Source: Paenibacillus sp. PK3_47 (GTDB lineage Bacteria > Bacillota > Bacilli > Paenibacillales > Paenibacillaceae). Taken from it: 64,000 nt of DNA. The notes below the pieces were generated by a model that worked only from the letters and a program-made list of their open reading frames with translations, was not told where the DNA came from and did no database searches. Positions 1-9,287 of the stretch are shown piece after piece; position 1 is the first letter of the stretch; each line of letters opens with the position of its first letter. The translations under genes and the position numbers were made by a program. The stretch is taken from contig NZ_CP026029.1 in assembly GCF_023520895.1 (NCBI RefSeq), forward strand, positions 3,534,001 through 3,598,000, read 5' to 3'.

Positions 1-22
1 TAAGAAAGGATGCGTATGCTGT

Positions 23-757
23 GTGAAGAAGAATGTGAAGATCCTGTTTTTTGTTTTTCTGTTTGCCGCCGTGATGGTAATGTTGTTCGGTTGGGTGATG
101 CCCGTGGTTTTTCAAGCTTTTCTCCATAATGTATACATAAGAGGAATGGGTCTGCTGGTTATTTTCAGTATTGTGGTGCTTGCCAAACGTTTGACTTGGA
201 ATAATTACATGGTCTATGTCATTGCCGTGTTCACGCTGTTCAGTATGATGATTGATACGTCAGGCAACCCCATTTACAACAAGCCGCTGGAATGGATCGT
301 TTCGCCTATAGGAGAACTGCAGGTGATGCGGGATATTAACAATTATGCGCCAGGCGAGTATGCCATTTCCGATAACATCGCAATTGTGAAGCCTAACGGG
401 GAAGTTACAGGGCTCAGTACGGTATGGCTCTATCTGTACCGGTTCGTGCAATATCTGGCTCTATACTGTATGGTGGGGACCGTTCTTGGAGCGGTTATCC
501 GCTTGCTGCCTCAGCGGGAAATACCGCCAATGCGGATGGTGGAGGAATCGCTGACACCCGAACAAGAGCAAAAGGCAGCTGCTGAAATAGAGCGTAGAGC
601 GGCAGCCGGGAATGCCCGGCAGACCCCGCCGGAGGAGGTGCTGAACACTGTCCGCCAGATGAAAAAAGACGGCAAGCTCATTCCGGCCATCAAGCTCGTC
701 CGCCAGCATTCGGATATGTCTCTGGGTGAGGCGAAGCATTATGTAGAGCATCTGTAA
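23..757 (+). CDS. membrane protein with ribosomal L7/L12-like C-terminal tail
   Basis: About 244 residues from a GTG start. Seen: several hydrophobic segments in the first ~160 residues (around 7-28, 38-55, 58-77 and 140-162), then a charged Glu/Ala-rich linker, then a ~40-residue tail with the pattern VRQMKKDGKLIPAIKLVR...SLGEAKHYVE. That pattern resembles the C-terminal domain of ribosomal protein L7/L12, which occurs as an add-on in some Firmicute membrane proteins. The function is unknown; the tail may be a protein-docking module (inference). A purine-rich AAGAAAGGA lies 12 bases before the GTG. The frame stays open to the window edge, so the true start could lie further upstream. Confidence 0.75.
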   Translation: MKKNVKILFFVFLFAAVMVMLFGWVMPVVFQAFLHNVYIRGMGLLVIFSIVVLAKRLTWNNYMVYVIAVFTLFSMMIDTSGNPIYNKPLEWIVSPIGELQVMRDINNYAPGEYAISDNIAIVKPNGEVTGLSTVWLYLYRFVQYLALYCMVGTVLGAVIRLLPQREIPPMRMVEESLTPEQEQKAAAEIERRAAAGNARQTPPEEVLNTVRQMKKDGKLIPAIKLVRQHSDMSLGEAKHYVEHL

Positions 758-763
758 GGGGAT

Positions 764-846
764 ACTGAGTACGGGCATCGGTTTTTCGAGTACAAATGGC
801 TGCTTTCCCTCTGCAGCGTCCCAATGTACTCGGTTTTTCGAGTACA
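764..846. repeat. palindromic GAGTACA repeat pair downstream of gene
   Basis: Two copies of a GTTTTTCGAGTACAA motif (from 781 and from 833) sit just after the preceding stop. The second forms a perfect 8-bp inverted repeat, TGTACTCG at 825-832 and CGAGTACA at 839-846, with a six-base loop. The same core recurs in the tandem array at 30135-30498. The hairpin is followed by ACAATAG rather than a T-run, so it is not a classical terminator. Confidence 0.6.
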
Positions 847-996
847 ATAGCTCGTTAAGCCAGCGAAGAGGCGAGCAACCCAGCCTTTGGGCGGGCAGGT
901 TTGATTATTTTTCCGGCCACAAGAAACTTACCAAATCCCGCCCCCATCCTTTATACTGGATAAAGCACATTTTATCTAAGGAGCCCCGATTCCATT

Positions 997-2163
997 ATGA
1001 ATAAAAAAGAAGTAGCGCACATACGCAAACAGTTTAAGCTGGACCATGATTTGCTAAATCTGTACGATATCCTGAACGTCTATATTATGAAGGAGACCAA
1101 CGAAATCTATCATTGGGAACGCCTGCCGTTTGGTATGGTGGACAGAGAGAAGCAGGAGCTGTATATGGGGAATTTCAAAAAACTGCTGACCGGCGAGCTG
1201 GACCACAAGCTGTTCGAGCTGAAGTTCATGGAGGAAGCCGAGGAGCCGACGAAGGTAATGCTGCACCAGGGCCTGATCACCGGTGATCCGGAGGAATGGC
1301 AGGACCTGATGCTGATGCTGGTCGACAAGATGTTGGTTGATACCAAATATGAAAAAGATACGGTAGTTACCTTCGTCCGCGGACAGTATCACCGGCCGAC
1401 CAAATCCCGCAATGATGAAGCGGAAGAGAGTGAGAAAAACGAGACGTTCGCCCATCCATTCATTCTGTGCAGCGTAAATTCCACGGAGCAGCAGCGGAAG
1501 AATCTCATGTTCGATTATGTGGAGCGGGAATTTAAGTATAATGTCATCGTTGATCCGATCGTGAAGCTCAGCTCGCCGGAGCAGGGATTCCTGTATCCGA
1601 GTGTGACGGACAACTATTCGGATGTGAACCGTGTGCTCTATTGTACGGGGAAATCCAATTTCCCGGACCCGCGCTTCATTGAGCAGGTCCTGAATGCGGA
1701 GACGTCTGTTACGGCGCTTGAGGAGCGGTCCTTTTTTGAGGAAATTGTAAAAGAAATCGCGGGTGAAGAGCTCGATACGTCCACGATTGCCCAGGTCTAT
1801 GAGAACATTCAGCAGGTCATTGAAGGCGGCGAAGGGGAAGAAGAACCTCCTACACTGGACTATAAAGACGTAGAACGTGTCCTGATGGCAAGCGGCGTGG
1901 AGAATGTGACTGCGGAGAAGGTGGAGCGGGCGTTCGAGACGGTCATCGACGATAAATTTTATGAGATGAAGGCAAGCAGCGTAATCCCGAAATTTACGAC
2001 CAAATCGATTAAGATCGAGACCAAGGTCGCCACCATCTCGATCAGTCCGCAGGATCTGAGATACGTGAAGCAGGTGAATTTCCAAGGCAAGCGCTGCATC
2101 ATGATCGAGGTGGATGAGGAAGTGGCGATTGAGGGCTTTACGCTTAGTACGGAGAATTTGTAA
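997..2163 (+). CDS. DUF4317 family protein
   Basis: 388 residues with an AAGGAG ribosome site before the ATG. The N-terminus (MNKKEVAHIRKQFKLDHDLL, then a YHWERLPFG segment) matches what I recall of the DUF4317 family, cytosolic proteins of Bacillales and Clostridia with no assigned function. No membrane segment or signal peptide is visible. The C-terminal third is rich in Glu and Lys and ends in a predicted beta-rich segment. The gene is monocistronic and is closed by a strong terminator at 2194-2244. Family assignment is from memory; function unknown. Confidence 0.8.
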   Translation: MNKKEVAHIRKQFKLDHDLLNLYDILNVYIMKETNEIYHWERLPFGMVDREKQELYMGNFKKLLTGELDHKLFELKFMEEAEEPTKVMLHQGLITGDPEEWQDLMLMLVDKMLVDTKYEKDTVVTFVRGQYHRPTKSRNDEAEESEKNETFAHPFILCSVNSTEQQRKNLMFDYVEREFKYNVIVDPIVKLSSPEQGFLYPSVTDNYSDVNRVLYCTGKSNFPDPRFIEQVLNAETSVTALEERSFFEEIVKEIAGEELDTSTIAQVYENIQQVIEGGEGEEEPPTLDYKDVERVLMASGVENVTAEKVERAFETVIDDKFYEMKASSVIPKFTTKSIKIETKVATISISPQDLRYVKQVNFQGKRCIMIEVDEEVAIEGFTLSTENL

Positions 2164-2193
2164 GCCGGCCGTTCAATTAGAGAATTAATGTAT

Positions 2194-2244
2194 CCCCCAA
2201 TGCTGTCTGCGGATATTCGCAGGCAGCATTGGGGTTCTTTTTTT
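2194..2244 (+). terminator. intrinsic terminator of DUF4317 gene
   Basis: Long GC-rich stem (CCCCAATGCTG paired with CAGCATTGGGG, and CTGC with GCAG) followed by TTCTTTTTTT. It separates the DUF4317 gene from the Wadjet operon. Confidence 0.9.
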
Positions 2245-2369
2245 AGCAGCAGGTCAAATTCTCTCCAGATGGTATAAGATTCTAGCCGGAGACGGTCTGT
2301 TTTTTGCTAGAATGAATGTAACTGTGATAGGGTTTGGGAAAAGCGGGTGATGTGAGGGATTAAACTATT

Positions 2370-3671
2370 ATGGATGATTATTTAATTGGTTTTCTGACTC
2401 AATATATTCTAAAAAGCGGTGAACAGCTGGATGCTGCTTACCTTGAAACAACAAAGGCAGATATTGCAGATGTTGTTATATATAGACGGACAGCACGCAC
2501 CCTGCGCAAAGTGGGAATGATTACCTTGAAGCTGGATGGACATTTGCTGCAGGCTGAAGATGCTCCTGACCCTGTTTTGATGAAATGGAAGCCCGGTAAA
2601 AGGGCCATTCTTGAGGATGAAGTTCAGGCTTTTGAATGGATAGATGCGGGCTGGATTATGAAGGAGCTGCGCTTCCGTCAGGACGGAAAGACCGTAGAGA
2701 GCATCAGGTACCGGATGGGTTACCGTTTGTTCCAGTTTCTTCAGCAGCATGCAGATGCGGAGCAGCAGGAAGAGAGGCAGCAGTTGGAGAGGTTCCAGCT
2801 TCAAGCGCTGAATTTGCTGGATACGCCTGAATTTATAGATTACCGGGCTCAGGTTCACCTGCTTGTAGAGCGTATATCAGCGAGCAGCTTTTGGACGTTT
2901 GAAGAGCTTGAGCAGTCAGTCTGGTTCCCACGGACTTGGAGCATAACGAAGAGAATCAGTTTTTTGCATCTGAGCTTGGCATTAATACAGCTTGCAGGGC
3001 AGAAGGAGATGTTCGACTGGAAAGAGATTGGTGCCGGATATTATGGCATGATTGGCGGGTCTAAGGCTTTTGATAACCATAAGGATGAATTTATAGCTCT
3101 GCTGGAGGAATGGAGTGAGGTGCCGGCGCTGAGCCTGGGGCTCGTTAGTCTGGGGAAAATTACGCCACTCTACTTTGCCGGTAATCTGACAGGAGAATGG
3201 TCCAGTTACCGGGCGGGGCCCGTCCATGCGCTAACGGATCTTTCCATTGCCCGGGATCAGTACAGCACGGAGGCAACAACTTTGTGGCTGGTAGAGAACA
3301 GGGCAGTGTTGACGCGGATCAGTGCCGAACATCATTTTGTACAAGATACAGCTTCACTAATTGCTTGTGTGGACGGACATCTGAGAAGCTCTCATAAAAA
3401 GTTTATTCAGCAGGTGCTGAAAAGCGGCAGTATCAAGCAGGTGCTCCTGTGGAGTGACTATGATGAGGATGGTCTCCTTATAGCCGGAGAGCTGGCTGAC
3501 GCTGTTATGGACTTCCCTGTTACGGTGAAATGGATTTGCCACAATCACAGCATGATCACAAGCTGGCAGGAATATCAGGAATATATGAAGGCTCTTCTGC
3601 TGACAACGAGGCTGGAACAAGAACAAATATTAGGAGGTGCCGGGGAGTGGAGAAGGTGGATCCATCTTTAA
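2370..3671 (+). CDS. jetD: Wadjet protein JetD, TOPRIM-type nuclease subunit
   Basis: 433 residues, first gene of a four-gene Wadjet operon. JetD is the topoisomerase VI-A-like nuclease that cleaves circular plasmid DNA extruded by the JetABC SMC motor. Seen: a C-terminal TOPRIM-like region with an acidic Glu-Asn motif (WLVENRAVL, about residue 310) and an Asp-x-Asp cluster (LLWSDYDEDG, about 358-367), as expected for metal binding. The N-terminal two thirds is probably the arm and winged-helix region. The ATG is preceded by GAGGGA at ~10 bases. The reading frame overlaps jetA by 25 bases. The catalytic acidic residues look intact. Confidence 0.88.
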   Translation: MDDYLIGFLTQYILKSGEQLDAAYLETTKADIADVVIYRRTARTLRKVGMITLKLDGHLLQAEDAPDPVLMKWKPGKRAILEDEVQAFEWIDAGWIMKELRFRQDGKTVESIRYRMGYRLFQFLQQHADAEQQEERQQLERFQLQALNLLDTPEFIDYRAQVHLLVERISASSFWTFEELEQSVWFPRTWSITKRISFLHLSLALIQLAGQKEMFDWKEIGAGYYGMIGGSKAFDNHKDEFIALLEEWSEVPALSLGLVSLGKITPLYFAGNLTGEWSSYRAGPVHALTDLSIARDQYSTEATTLWLVENRAVLTRISAEHHFVQDTASLIACVDGHLRSSHKKFIQQVLKSGSIKQVLLWSDYDEDGLLIAGELADAVMDFPVTVKWICHNHSMITSWQEYQEYMKALLLTTRLEQEQILGGAGEWRRWIHL

Positions 3672-5116
3672 TATCTATTTTTAACAGCAATGAATCTGCT
3701 CCGGAAATGCTTCAATCCATGAGGGATATCGCCTATTTGTCAGGAGTATTAAGCGATCTGGACTCCCAGAATGCATTTCAGACTCCGATCGAGATTCTGC
3801 GCTTCCTGCGGATAATTCAGATGATCAATGAAGAAGCTCTTGGGCTGGATGAGCCGATAGAGAATGCGGATACGCTTTATTACCGCTACAGGAACCGTTA
3901 CAGTGACCCGGAGCCGCCAAGCCGGAAGAAGGTAGAGCAGATCATTAATGTGCTCGTAAAATATAACTGGATCTCCAAACAATCCAGGCAGCTTAAGATG
4001 CGTGATACCGGTAAAAGAATGATGGATGCGCTGATCCGCCTGGCTAATGATTCGTTGGCTTACTATATGCATGATGACATCGGACGCTCGCTGTTTCAGG
4101 CCAGAAGAGACGCAGAGCTGAGTGAAGCTTATGATGATCATGGAATATCGGGAGGTAATAAAATTGCCAGCATGATCCGTAATGTGGAAAATGCGATTCA
4201 GCTGATGAAAGAACGGGAGCTTGAGATGCTTGCTGACCGCAATGCTCTGCCGCAGCTGGAAATCATCCATCAGCTGATGCTGGAGCTTGAGCAGAAGCTG
4301 GGGGAGAGATTCCGCCAGTTCCGCACCCTGGAGGACAGCCTCGTCCTCAGCAGATTAATGCAGCAAGGAACGGGGGCGCTCGCAGAAGGGACTAACCTGA
4401 GTATCGGGATGATCCACAAATATTTGAAGTTTACAACGATGCAGCAGACGATGCTCTCCTCTGTCATCCATCCGGAGAAGGTGAGGGCATTCATTGTACA
4501 AATGTATGATCCGCCGCTTGAATCCGATGTTCCCAATGCCCATCAGCTGATGAGCTTCATGGAACAGGACCAGTATCCGGGAGAAGCGGCGGACGGGTTG
4601 TGGATGCCTGTCAAGTTCGCTGCTCCGGTATCCGCCGGAGACATCGGGGAGGCTCTGAATTATATAGAGCATTATGAGCCTGTGGTGGATGGAATCCGCG
4701 AGGAAGAGGAGGACATTCAATATACAGAAGATAAGGTGTCTATAGATCAGTTGGACGAATTGATGGGAGCTTCCCAGTGGCAGCTGACCAAAGCTATGAT
4801 CCGCACTGATGCCATAGAATCTTATATGGAACAGATCGGACAGGCTCCGATTGAACAGGTCATGATTGAAGCCACCTCAGCGGAATGGGGCGATGCCGTG
4901 AATGCGTTAACTGCGCTGGCTGCATTAATTGGCAACAAGAAAATGGCTGTAGATGAGACAACGCAGGATAATAGGTCTATTCATCCTCATTATGATAAGA
5001 GCTGGGAATGGATGACGGAAGAACACCGGAATCAGATGATTCGTAAACGGGGCGAACAGCGCCCGGCAGAACCGTCCGGACCGGACGACGATGGAAGGAA
5101 CGAAGACTATGACTGA
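3647..5116 (+). CDS. jetA: Wadjet protein JetA, kleisin-like subunit
   Basis: About 489 residues from the GTG at 3647, chosen because AGGAGG (3632-3637) lies nine bases before it; the frame is open further upstream inside jetD but without a ribosome site. By position and composition (acidic, helical, no catalytic motif) it matches the JetA kleisin of Wadjet systems, which bridges the JetC heads and binds JetB. Residues ~1-120 resemble a winged-helix N-terminus and the middle is coiled. It overlaps jetD by 25 bases and jetB by eight, indicating translational coupling. The assignment depends largely on the flanking jetD and jetC genes. Confidence 0.85.
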   Translation: MEKVDPSLISIFNSNESAPEMLQSMRDIAYLSGVLSDLDSQNAFQTPIEILRFLRIIQMINEEALGLDEPIENADTLYYRYRNRYSDPEPPSRKKVEQIINVLVKYNWISKQSRQLKMRDTGKRMMDALIRLANDSLAYYMHDDIGRSLFQARRDAELSEAYDDHGISGGNKIASMIRNVENAIQLMKERELEMLADRNALPQLEIIHQLMLELEQKLGERFRQFRTLEDSLVLSRLMQQGTGALAEGTNLSIGMIHKYLKFTTMQQTMLSSVIHPEKVRAFIVQMYDPPLESDVPNAHQLMSFMEQDQYPGEAADGLWMPVKFAAPVSAGDIGEALNYIEHYEPVVDGIREEEEDIQYTEDKVSIDQLDELMGASQWQLTKAMIRTDAIESYMEQIGQAPIEQVMIEATSAEWGDAVNALTALAALIGNKKMAVDETTQDNRSIHPHYDKSWEWMTEEHRNQMIRKRGEQRPAEPSGPDDDGRNEDYD

Positions 5117-5786
5117 ATGGGGCCCGAACCCAAGTAATGTAAATCCCCTGCATGTCATGCAGTCCCTCAAAGGGATACTGAGTGAGCAGGAAGAGATAAC
5201 CTTTATGAATATTTTATTCTCCTCCTCTGCGACAATCCGTGCCGGGAATTTTGGATTGTCCAGGAAAGAGATCGAGAAGCAGCTGCGCATTTCAGAGCAG
5301 GATGATAGATTCTACTCTTTTATAGAGCGGGTCAATCAGGCTGTAAGCCGCTATTTTCAAGTGATCTATGATGAACGGCGTGATCAGGTCGTGGTTATGA
5401 TGCGTGTACCTGCCAGAACCGCACGCACAACGTTATCTAAAGAAAGCCTGGCTATTCTGTTATTCATGTTCTACCAGCAGGAAGTACTGCAGCATGAATT
5501 TACGCTCTTTGACCAGCTGCTGAGTGCATTCGGACACGAGACCACCAAGGCGAATCAGCGGCTGCTCCTTAATATAGATCAGTTACGGAAAATTGGTGCC
5601 CTTGAAGAGTATGAGACAAATTCACCCGAAAAGGCTTATCAGTTGACTGCTATTGGTACCCATATGTTCTCGGATTCCTTCCTGCGGCGTACTGCTGAAT
5701 TCAGCCAATCGAACCAGCTCAACAAGGAAGAAGTGCTGAAGTTTTTCAGACGCTACAACCTCTACACAGAAGAGAGGGAGGAGTAA
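5109..5786 (+). CDS. jetB: Wadjet protein JetB, KITE-like subunit
   Basis: About 225 residues from the ATG at 5109, preferred because GGAAGGA (5093-5099) is nine bases upstream; an ATG at 5091 lacks a site. JetB proteins are small winged-helix KITE subunits (MukE-like) that dimerise on the JetA kleisin. The protein is soluble, with two helix-turn-helix-like segments around 'SKESLAILLFMFYQQE' and 'LLNIDQLRKIGALEEYE'. Its place between the kleisin and the SMC gene, overlapping the former and three bases from the latter, fits the family's invariable context. Confidence 0.85.
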   Translation: MTEWGPNPSNVNPLHVMQSLKGILSEQEEITFMNILFSSSATIRAGNFGLSRKEIEKQLRISEQDDRFYSFIERVNQAVSRYFQVIYDERRDQVVVMMRVPARTARTTLSKESLAILLFMFYQQEVLQHEFTLFDQLLSAFGHETTKANQRLLLNIDQLRKIGALEEYETNSPEKAYQLTAIGTHMFSDSFLRRTAEFSQSNQLNKEEVLKFFRRYNLYTEEREE

Positions 5787-5789
5787 ACG

Positions 5790-8700
5790 ATGATACCCTG
5801 GAAAATGTGGTTTCACGGCATCCGGGACTATGCTCCGGCGTATATGGACCTGTCCGGCCGCGAAGAACATGTGCTTATTACAGGCCCCAATGGTGCGGGG
5901 AAATCTACCATCACTTATTGTATGGGCGCTGTGCTGTATTCTTCAAAGGTTGACCTCGACGGGCTCCGCTCCCGCAATCTGGCACCGGATGAACCTTGGA
6001 TTGCACAGATCCGCTTTCTTTTCAAGAATGAGGGACGGCTGCGGATCGATGCTCCTGACTATATTGAATTCTCGCTGCACATCCTTCAGGAGCCGGGACA
6101 GCCGGTCAAAAGAGAGTATACGGTCGCTTCCGGTGACGACCCTGAACATTGGGAAACTGTAACCCGGTATACTTCCGGTGACCGCCAGTATAACTTCACT
6201 GCATATAAGAAGGATTTGCAGTACAAATACAAAATTGATCCTGACCTGTTCTACCTGATCTGGTATCAGCAGGAGGTGAATCAGTTTGCGGTAATGCATC
6301 CGGAGGAGCGGTTCAGGATCTTTGCAGAGATGCACGGTATTGATCAAATACAGCGGAACTGGGAAGAGAGCATGGAGAAGCTGAAGGATACGCAGGAAAT
6401 GATGCAGAGTGCCGAAATCAATGTAGAGAACAAAAAACAGATGGTCAAAATCAAACGAAATGATCTGGAGCGGTACGAGGATAACTACAGGCGTCTGACA
6501 GAAGGCGGGAAACAATATGTCCATGCCCTTCTTCAGCTCGAAGTCTATTATAGACGGGAGCAGGAAACCTTATCAGGTCAAATTGGACAGCTGGAGCTTG
6601 AACTGGAGCAGCAGCAGGATCAGCTGAACGAATGGAAGGAGCGGGAGACAGGGCTTACGGGGCATTTGTCAAATCAGGAACAGGCAGTCACGTGGCGAAA
6701 GGAAGAACTGGAGAATTACGAACAGCAGTTACAAGATTTGAAATCAGGAATGACGCATACACAGGCGAAAATCACAGAGCTGGAGACAGAGCTGCAGCAG
6801 ATCAGTAAGGACCGGGAACGTATTGCGCGTTCTGAAGCCGAGGTTACAGAGCAGCTGGCAGAAGCAATAACACAATTAGATGAGGTAAATGACGAAATAG
6901 CCAGGCTGCATGCTGAAAATAACCAGTGCGGCGTTCTCGCTGATCATCACAGAGGCATGATCTCCAGGCTGGAATTCGTAATTGAACAAGAACGGAAGCA
7001 GGAAAGTATCCATCAGGAACGTTTGCGCCAATACGTAAGCAGCCATCATGTACAGGAGGAGCTGAACCGGCTTGATCAACAGCTTCAGCGGTTCAGGGAT
7101 CAGCGGCATGACTGCTTAATGCGTATTCAGGAGCGGAAAGAGGAGCTAAAGCGGCTTGAAGATAACCGCGACTGGTCCAAGAGGCAGATGGAGTCATTAG
7201 CCTTCTTTCATAACAAAGGCATTCAGGCTTATCCGCTGCGCGACCTTGTGGAATTGACAGCAGGTGCACAACTGAAAACGGAGGAGCAGTTCAATACGGT
7301 TAAATATACGGTTTTCTTCGATGGTCATCAGGCCATTCCGCCGAATGACCTCTACCATGTGCCGCTGCGTAAAGTCGTGCCCGACCGTTCTGTAACAGAG
7401 CTGCATGCCCTGCAGCTGCGGGTGAAAGAGGATCTGCCGGAAGAAGCTATCCCTCATGCGATAAAGGCGCTATGGTGGGTAGAACAGTTTTTCCAAGCCG
7501 GCAATTTGAGAATTGATCAGGGGGTACTCCATGATACGGCGGGGATTCGCGGGGGCCAGGAGCAGAGCCGTTATATTCTGAGCAGGCATGCGGTTCTTTT
7601 ACACAAGGAAGAGGTACAGAAGGTGATTGGCAGTCTGACCGCAACCTTGGAAGAGCTGGATCATTCTATTCAGCAGAATACAAAGCGCCTGCAGGATCTG
7701 AGCAGTGTGATTCAGCTGGTCCGGGAAGCAGAGGCTTTCAGGACTGGAGGGCATGAACGGGCGGAGCGTGCCAGGAAGCTTGAAGAAGAGCGGAGCGGGC
7801 TAAGCAAGCAGCTTGCGAGGGCTGTTGAGCTTAGAGAAGCGGAAAGTGGTCTGATTAAGAGTCAGGTAGAACTGGAGAACCGGCAGCTTGTCCTTCAGGC
7901 AGAGGCTGAATTCTACCATAGACTTGGACAGCAGAAGGAAAAGTTCGAGATACTGGGGGCTGCGAAGCGTGAACTGCGCGGGCAGGAAATTCAGCAGGAA
8001 GAACTCCTGCAGCAGCAAGAAGCTTGCGAAGAACAGCTGGAGAAGCTTGAAAAGACGGTCCGCCAGCTGAAGCGCAATGTGCAGGAGCTTAAAGATAAGC
8101 AGGAGCATGAAGCACGCCAAATCATTCAGACTACGAATCAGCGGGATCACGCTAAAGACTCTTTTGAAACGGCTCAAGGGGAGCTGGTTGGAACAATTAG
8201 AGAGATTGAACATTTTAAGCAGACAGCTCCGGCTATATATAATGAAGTGACAACATCATGGGCTGAAACTCAGGCGGCGAGTGATGGATCTTCCGGCGGG
8301 TCCGGCGGGCGTATGTCTTTATCCAAGCTGCATACAGAGCTCGATAAGGGAAAAAGCCAATATAATAATGCACGGAGCGAATCAGGTATTGATCCGGCGG
8401 CACCGGAGAACTACAGGGTGATTGAAGAGGAGTTCCAGCGCCTTCAGGATGAGTACAAGCGGACGGAAATTTTGTTCGAACAGGACCTGGAGCGTACAGG
8501 ACAACTGAAGGATCAATTGGAGACAACCATTAATATGCGGGTGCTTGAAATCCTGCAGCGCTTCAAAAGCTATATGAGCCACTTCCAGTTTGAAGGTGAA
8601 ATTGACTGGGAGCATCATGAAGACCGCCGGGGACGCACCCATTTCAGTCTCTTTATCAAAGCCCGTAAAGAAGGGCACCGTGGAACGATGGAGGATGTCA

Positions 8701-9029
8701 GTGTCAAAGCGCGTGGGGGAAGAGTAGGCAAAGGCGTATCCGGAGGCGAGGAGTCATTAAGCTCTTTATTGTTTGCACTCGCCCTGCTGCAGAATTTACA
8801 GACTTCACCGGGCTTTATTGTGCTGGATGAGTTCGACAGTGCTCTGGATGAGCAGCGTAAGCTGAAAGTATTCGAATTATATGGACGGGAGCTGCAGCGC
8901 AAGTTAATCATCCTTACGCCAAAATCGCATGAGAACAGCTACCTGAACCGTTTTTCCAAATCATTTATCGTATATCATGATCCGACTATACCGCTTAGTA
9001 AAGTTGTAGGGTTGGTTCGTAAGGAGTGA
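5790..9029 (+). CDS. jetC: Wadjet protein JetC, SMC/MukB-like ATPase
   Basis: 1079 residues. JetC is the loop-extruding SMC motor of Wadjet. Seen: Walker A GPNGAGKST at residues 32-40, a long Gln/Glu/Arg-rich coiled coil from ~180 to ~900 interrupted by a less helical hinge-like segment (~465-600), an ABC signature VSGGEES at ~982-988, and Walker B IVLDEFDSALDE around 1009-1020 with the catalytic Glu present. The gene starts three bases after jetB with GGGAGGAG ahead. The coiled coils are short relative to classical SMC proteins, as is usual for JetC. No recognisable terminator follows directly. Confidence 0.93.
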   Translation: MIPWKMWFHGIRDYAPAYMDLSGREEHVLITGPNGAGKSTITYCMGAVLYSSKVDLDGLRSRNLAPDEPWIAQIRFLFKNEGRLRIDAPDYIEFSLHILQEPGQPVKREYTVASGDDPEHWETVTRYTSGDRQYNFTAYKKDLQYKYKIDPDLFYLIWYQQEVNQFAVMHPEERFRIFAEMHGIDQIQRNWEESMEKLKDTQEMMQSAEINVENKKQMVKIKRNDLERYEDNYRRLTEGGKQYVHALLQLEVYYRREQETLSGQIGQLELELEQQQDQLNEWKERETGLTGHLSNQEQAVTWRKEELENYEQQLQDLKSGMTHTQAKITELETELQQISKDRERIARSEAEVTEQLAEAITQLDEVNDEIARLHAENNQCGVLADHHRGMISRLEFVIEQERKQESIHQERLRQYVSSHHVQEELNRLDQQLQRFRDQRHDCLMRIQERKEELKRLEDNRDWSKRQMESLAFFHNKGIQAYPLRDLVELTAGAQLKTEEQFNTVKYTVFFDGHQAIPPNDLYHVPLRKVVPDRSVTELHALQLRVKEDLPEEAIPHAIKALWWVEQFFQAGNLRIDQGVLHDTAGIRGGQEQSRYILSRHAVLLHKEEVQKVIGSLTATLEELDHSIQQNTKRLQDLSSVIQLVREAEAFRTGGHERAERARKLEEERSGLSKQLARAVELREAESGLIKSQVELENRQLVLQAEAEFYHRLGQQKEKFEILGAAKRELRGQEIQQEELLQQQEACEEQLEKLEKTVRQLKRNVQELKDKQEHEARQIIQTTNQRDHAKDSFETAQGELVGTIREIEHFKQTAPAIYNEVTTSWAETQAASDGSSGGSGGRMSLSKLHTELDKGKSQYNNARSESGIDPAAPENYRVIEEEFQRLQDEYKRTEILFEQDLERTGQLKDQLETTINMRVLEILQRFKSYMSHFQFEGEIDWEHHEDRRGRTHFSLFIKARKEGHRGTMEDVSVKARGGRVGKGVSGGEESLSSLLFALALLQNLQTSPGFIVLDEFDSALDEQRKLKVFELYGRELQRKLIILTPKSHENSYLNRFSKSFIVYHDPTIPLSKVVGLVRKE

Positions 9030-9128
9030 TGATATTCAGTGAACCTCTGGTGAATTAAAAGCTTCCCATTTGTTACTGACCAATTAGTATATTAATTAGT
9101 TAATATCTGTTTTTGTTTTAACAGTTTG

Positions 9129-9137
9129 TGGTATGCT
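9129..9137 (+). promoter_or_regulatory. extended -10 promoter of putative antitoxin RNA
   Basis: TGGTATGCT matches an extended -10 (TGn-TATGCT). No good -35 is spaced correctly. It would start an RNA near 9144 that runs to the hairpin at 9244-9287, antisense to the toxin mRNA 3' end. Confidence 0.35.
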
Positions 9138-9143
9138 CGACTC

Positions 9144-9287
9144 GGAAACAGCGTACACTGCAAAGAGAGCCGTGCGGCTAACACGACTCTCCGTTTGCAA
9201 TAGCCGCTTTTAAGGGCGGCGGCTTGAAATTGGGTAACAGCAGAGAAATAGACCGTCACCTTGACCTAGGGCGGTCTATTTCTTTTT
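9144..9287 (+). ncRNA. putative antisense antitoxin RNA (type I TA)
   Basis: No protein is encoded here. Predicted start near 9144 from an extended -10 and end at a terminator hairpin (AGAAATAGACCG at 9244-9255 paired with CGGTCTATTTCT at 9272-9283, then TTTT). An internal hairpin GAGAGCCGTG/CACGACTCTC lies at ~9166-9191. The RNA would overlap tail-to-tail with the holin-like toxin mRNA on the other strand, the arrangement of txpA/ratA-type systems. Existence of the transcript is inferred only. Confidence 0.4.
9244..9287. terminator. bidirectional terminator between toxin and antisense RNA
   Basis: A 12-bp inverted repeat AGAAATAGACCG/CGGTCTATTTCT with T-runs in both directions. It would end both the plus-strand RNA and the minus-strand toxin message and overlaps the last codons of the toxin. 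Confidence 0.7.

Noticed and set aside
1054-2085. 343-codon open frame antisense to the DUF4317 gene
   Set aside because: No ribosome site and composition typical of a reverse frame; the plus-strand gene explains the region.
3530-3646. Upstream extension of jetA to an ATG at 3530
   Set aside because: It lies inside the conserved end of jetD and has no ribosome site, while the GTG at 3647 has AGGAGG at nine bases.
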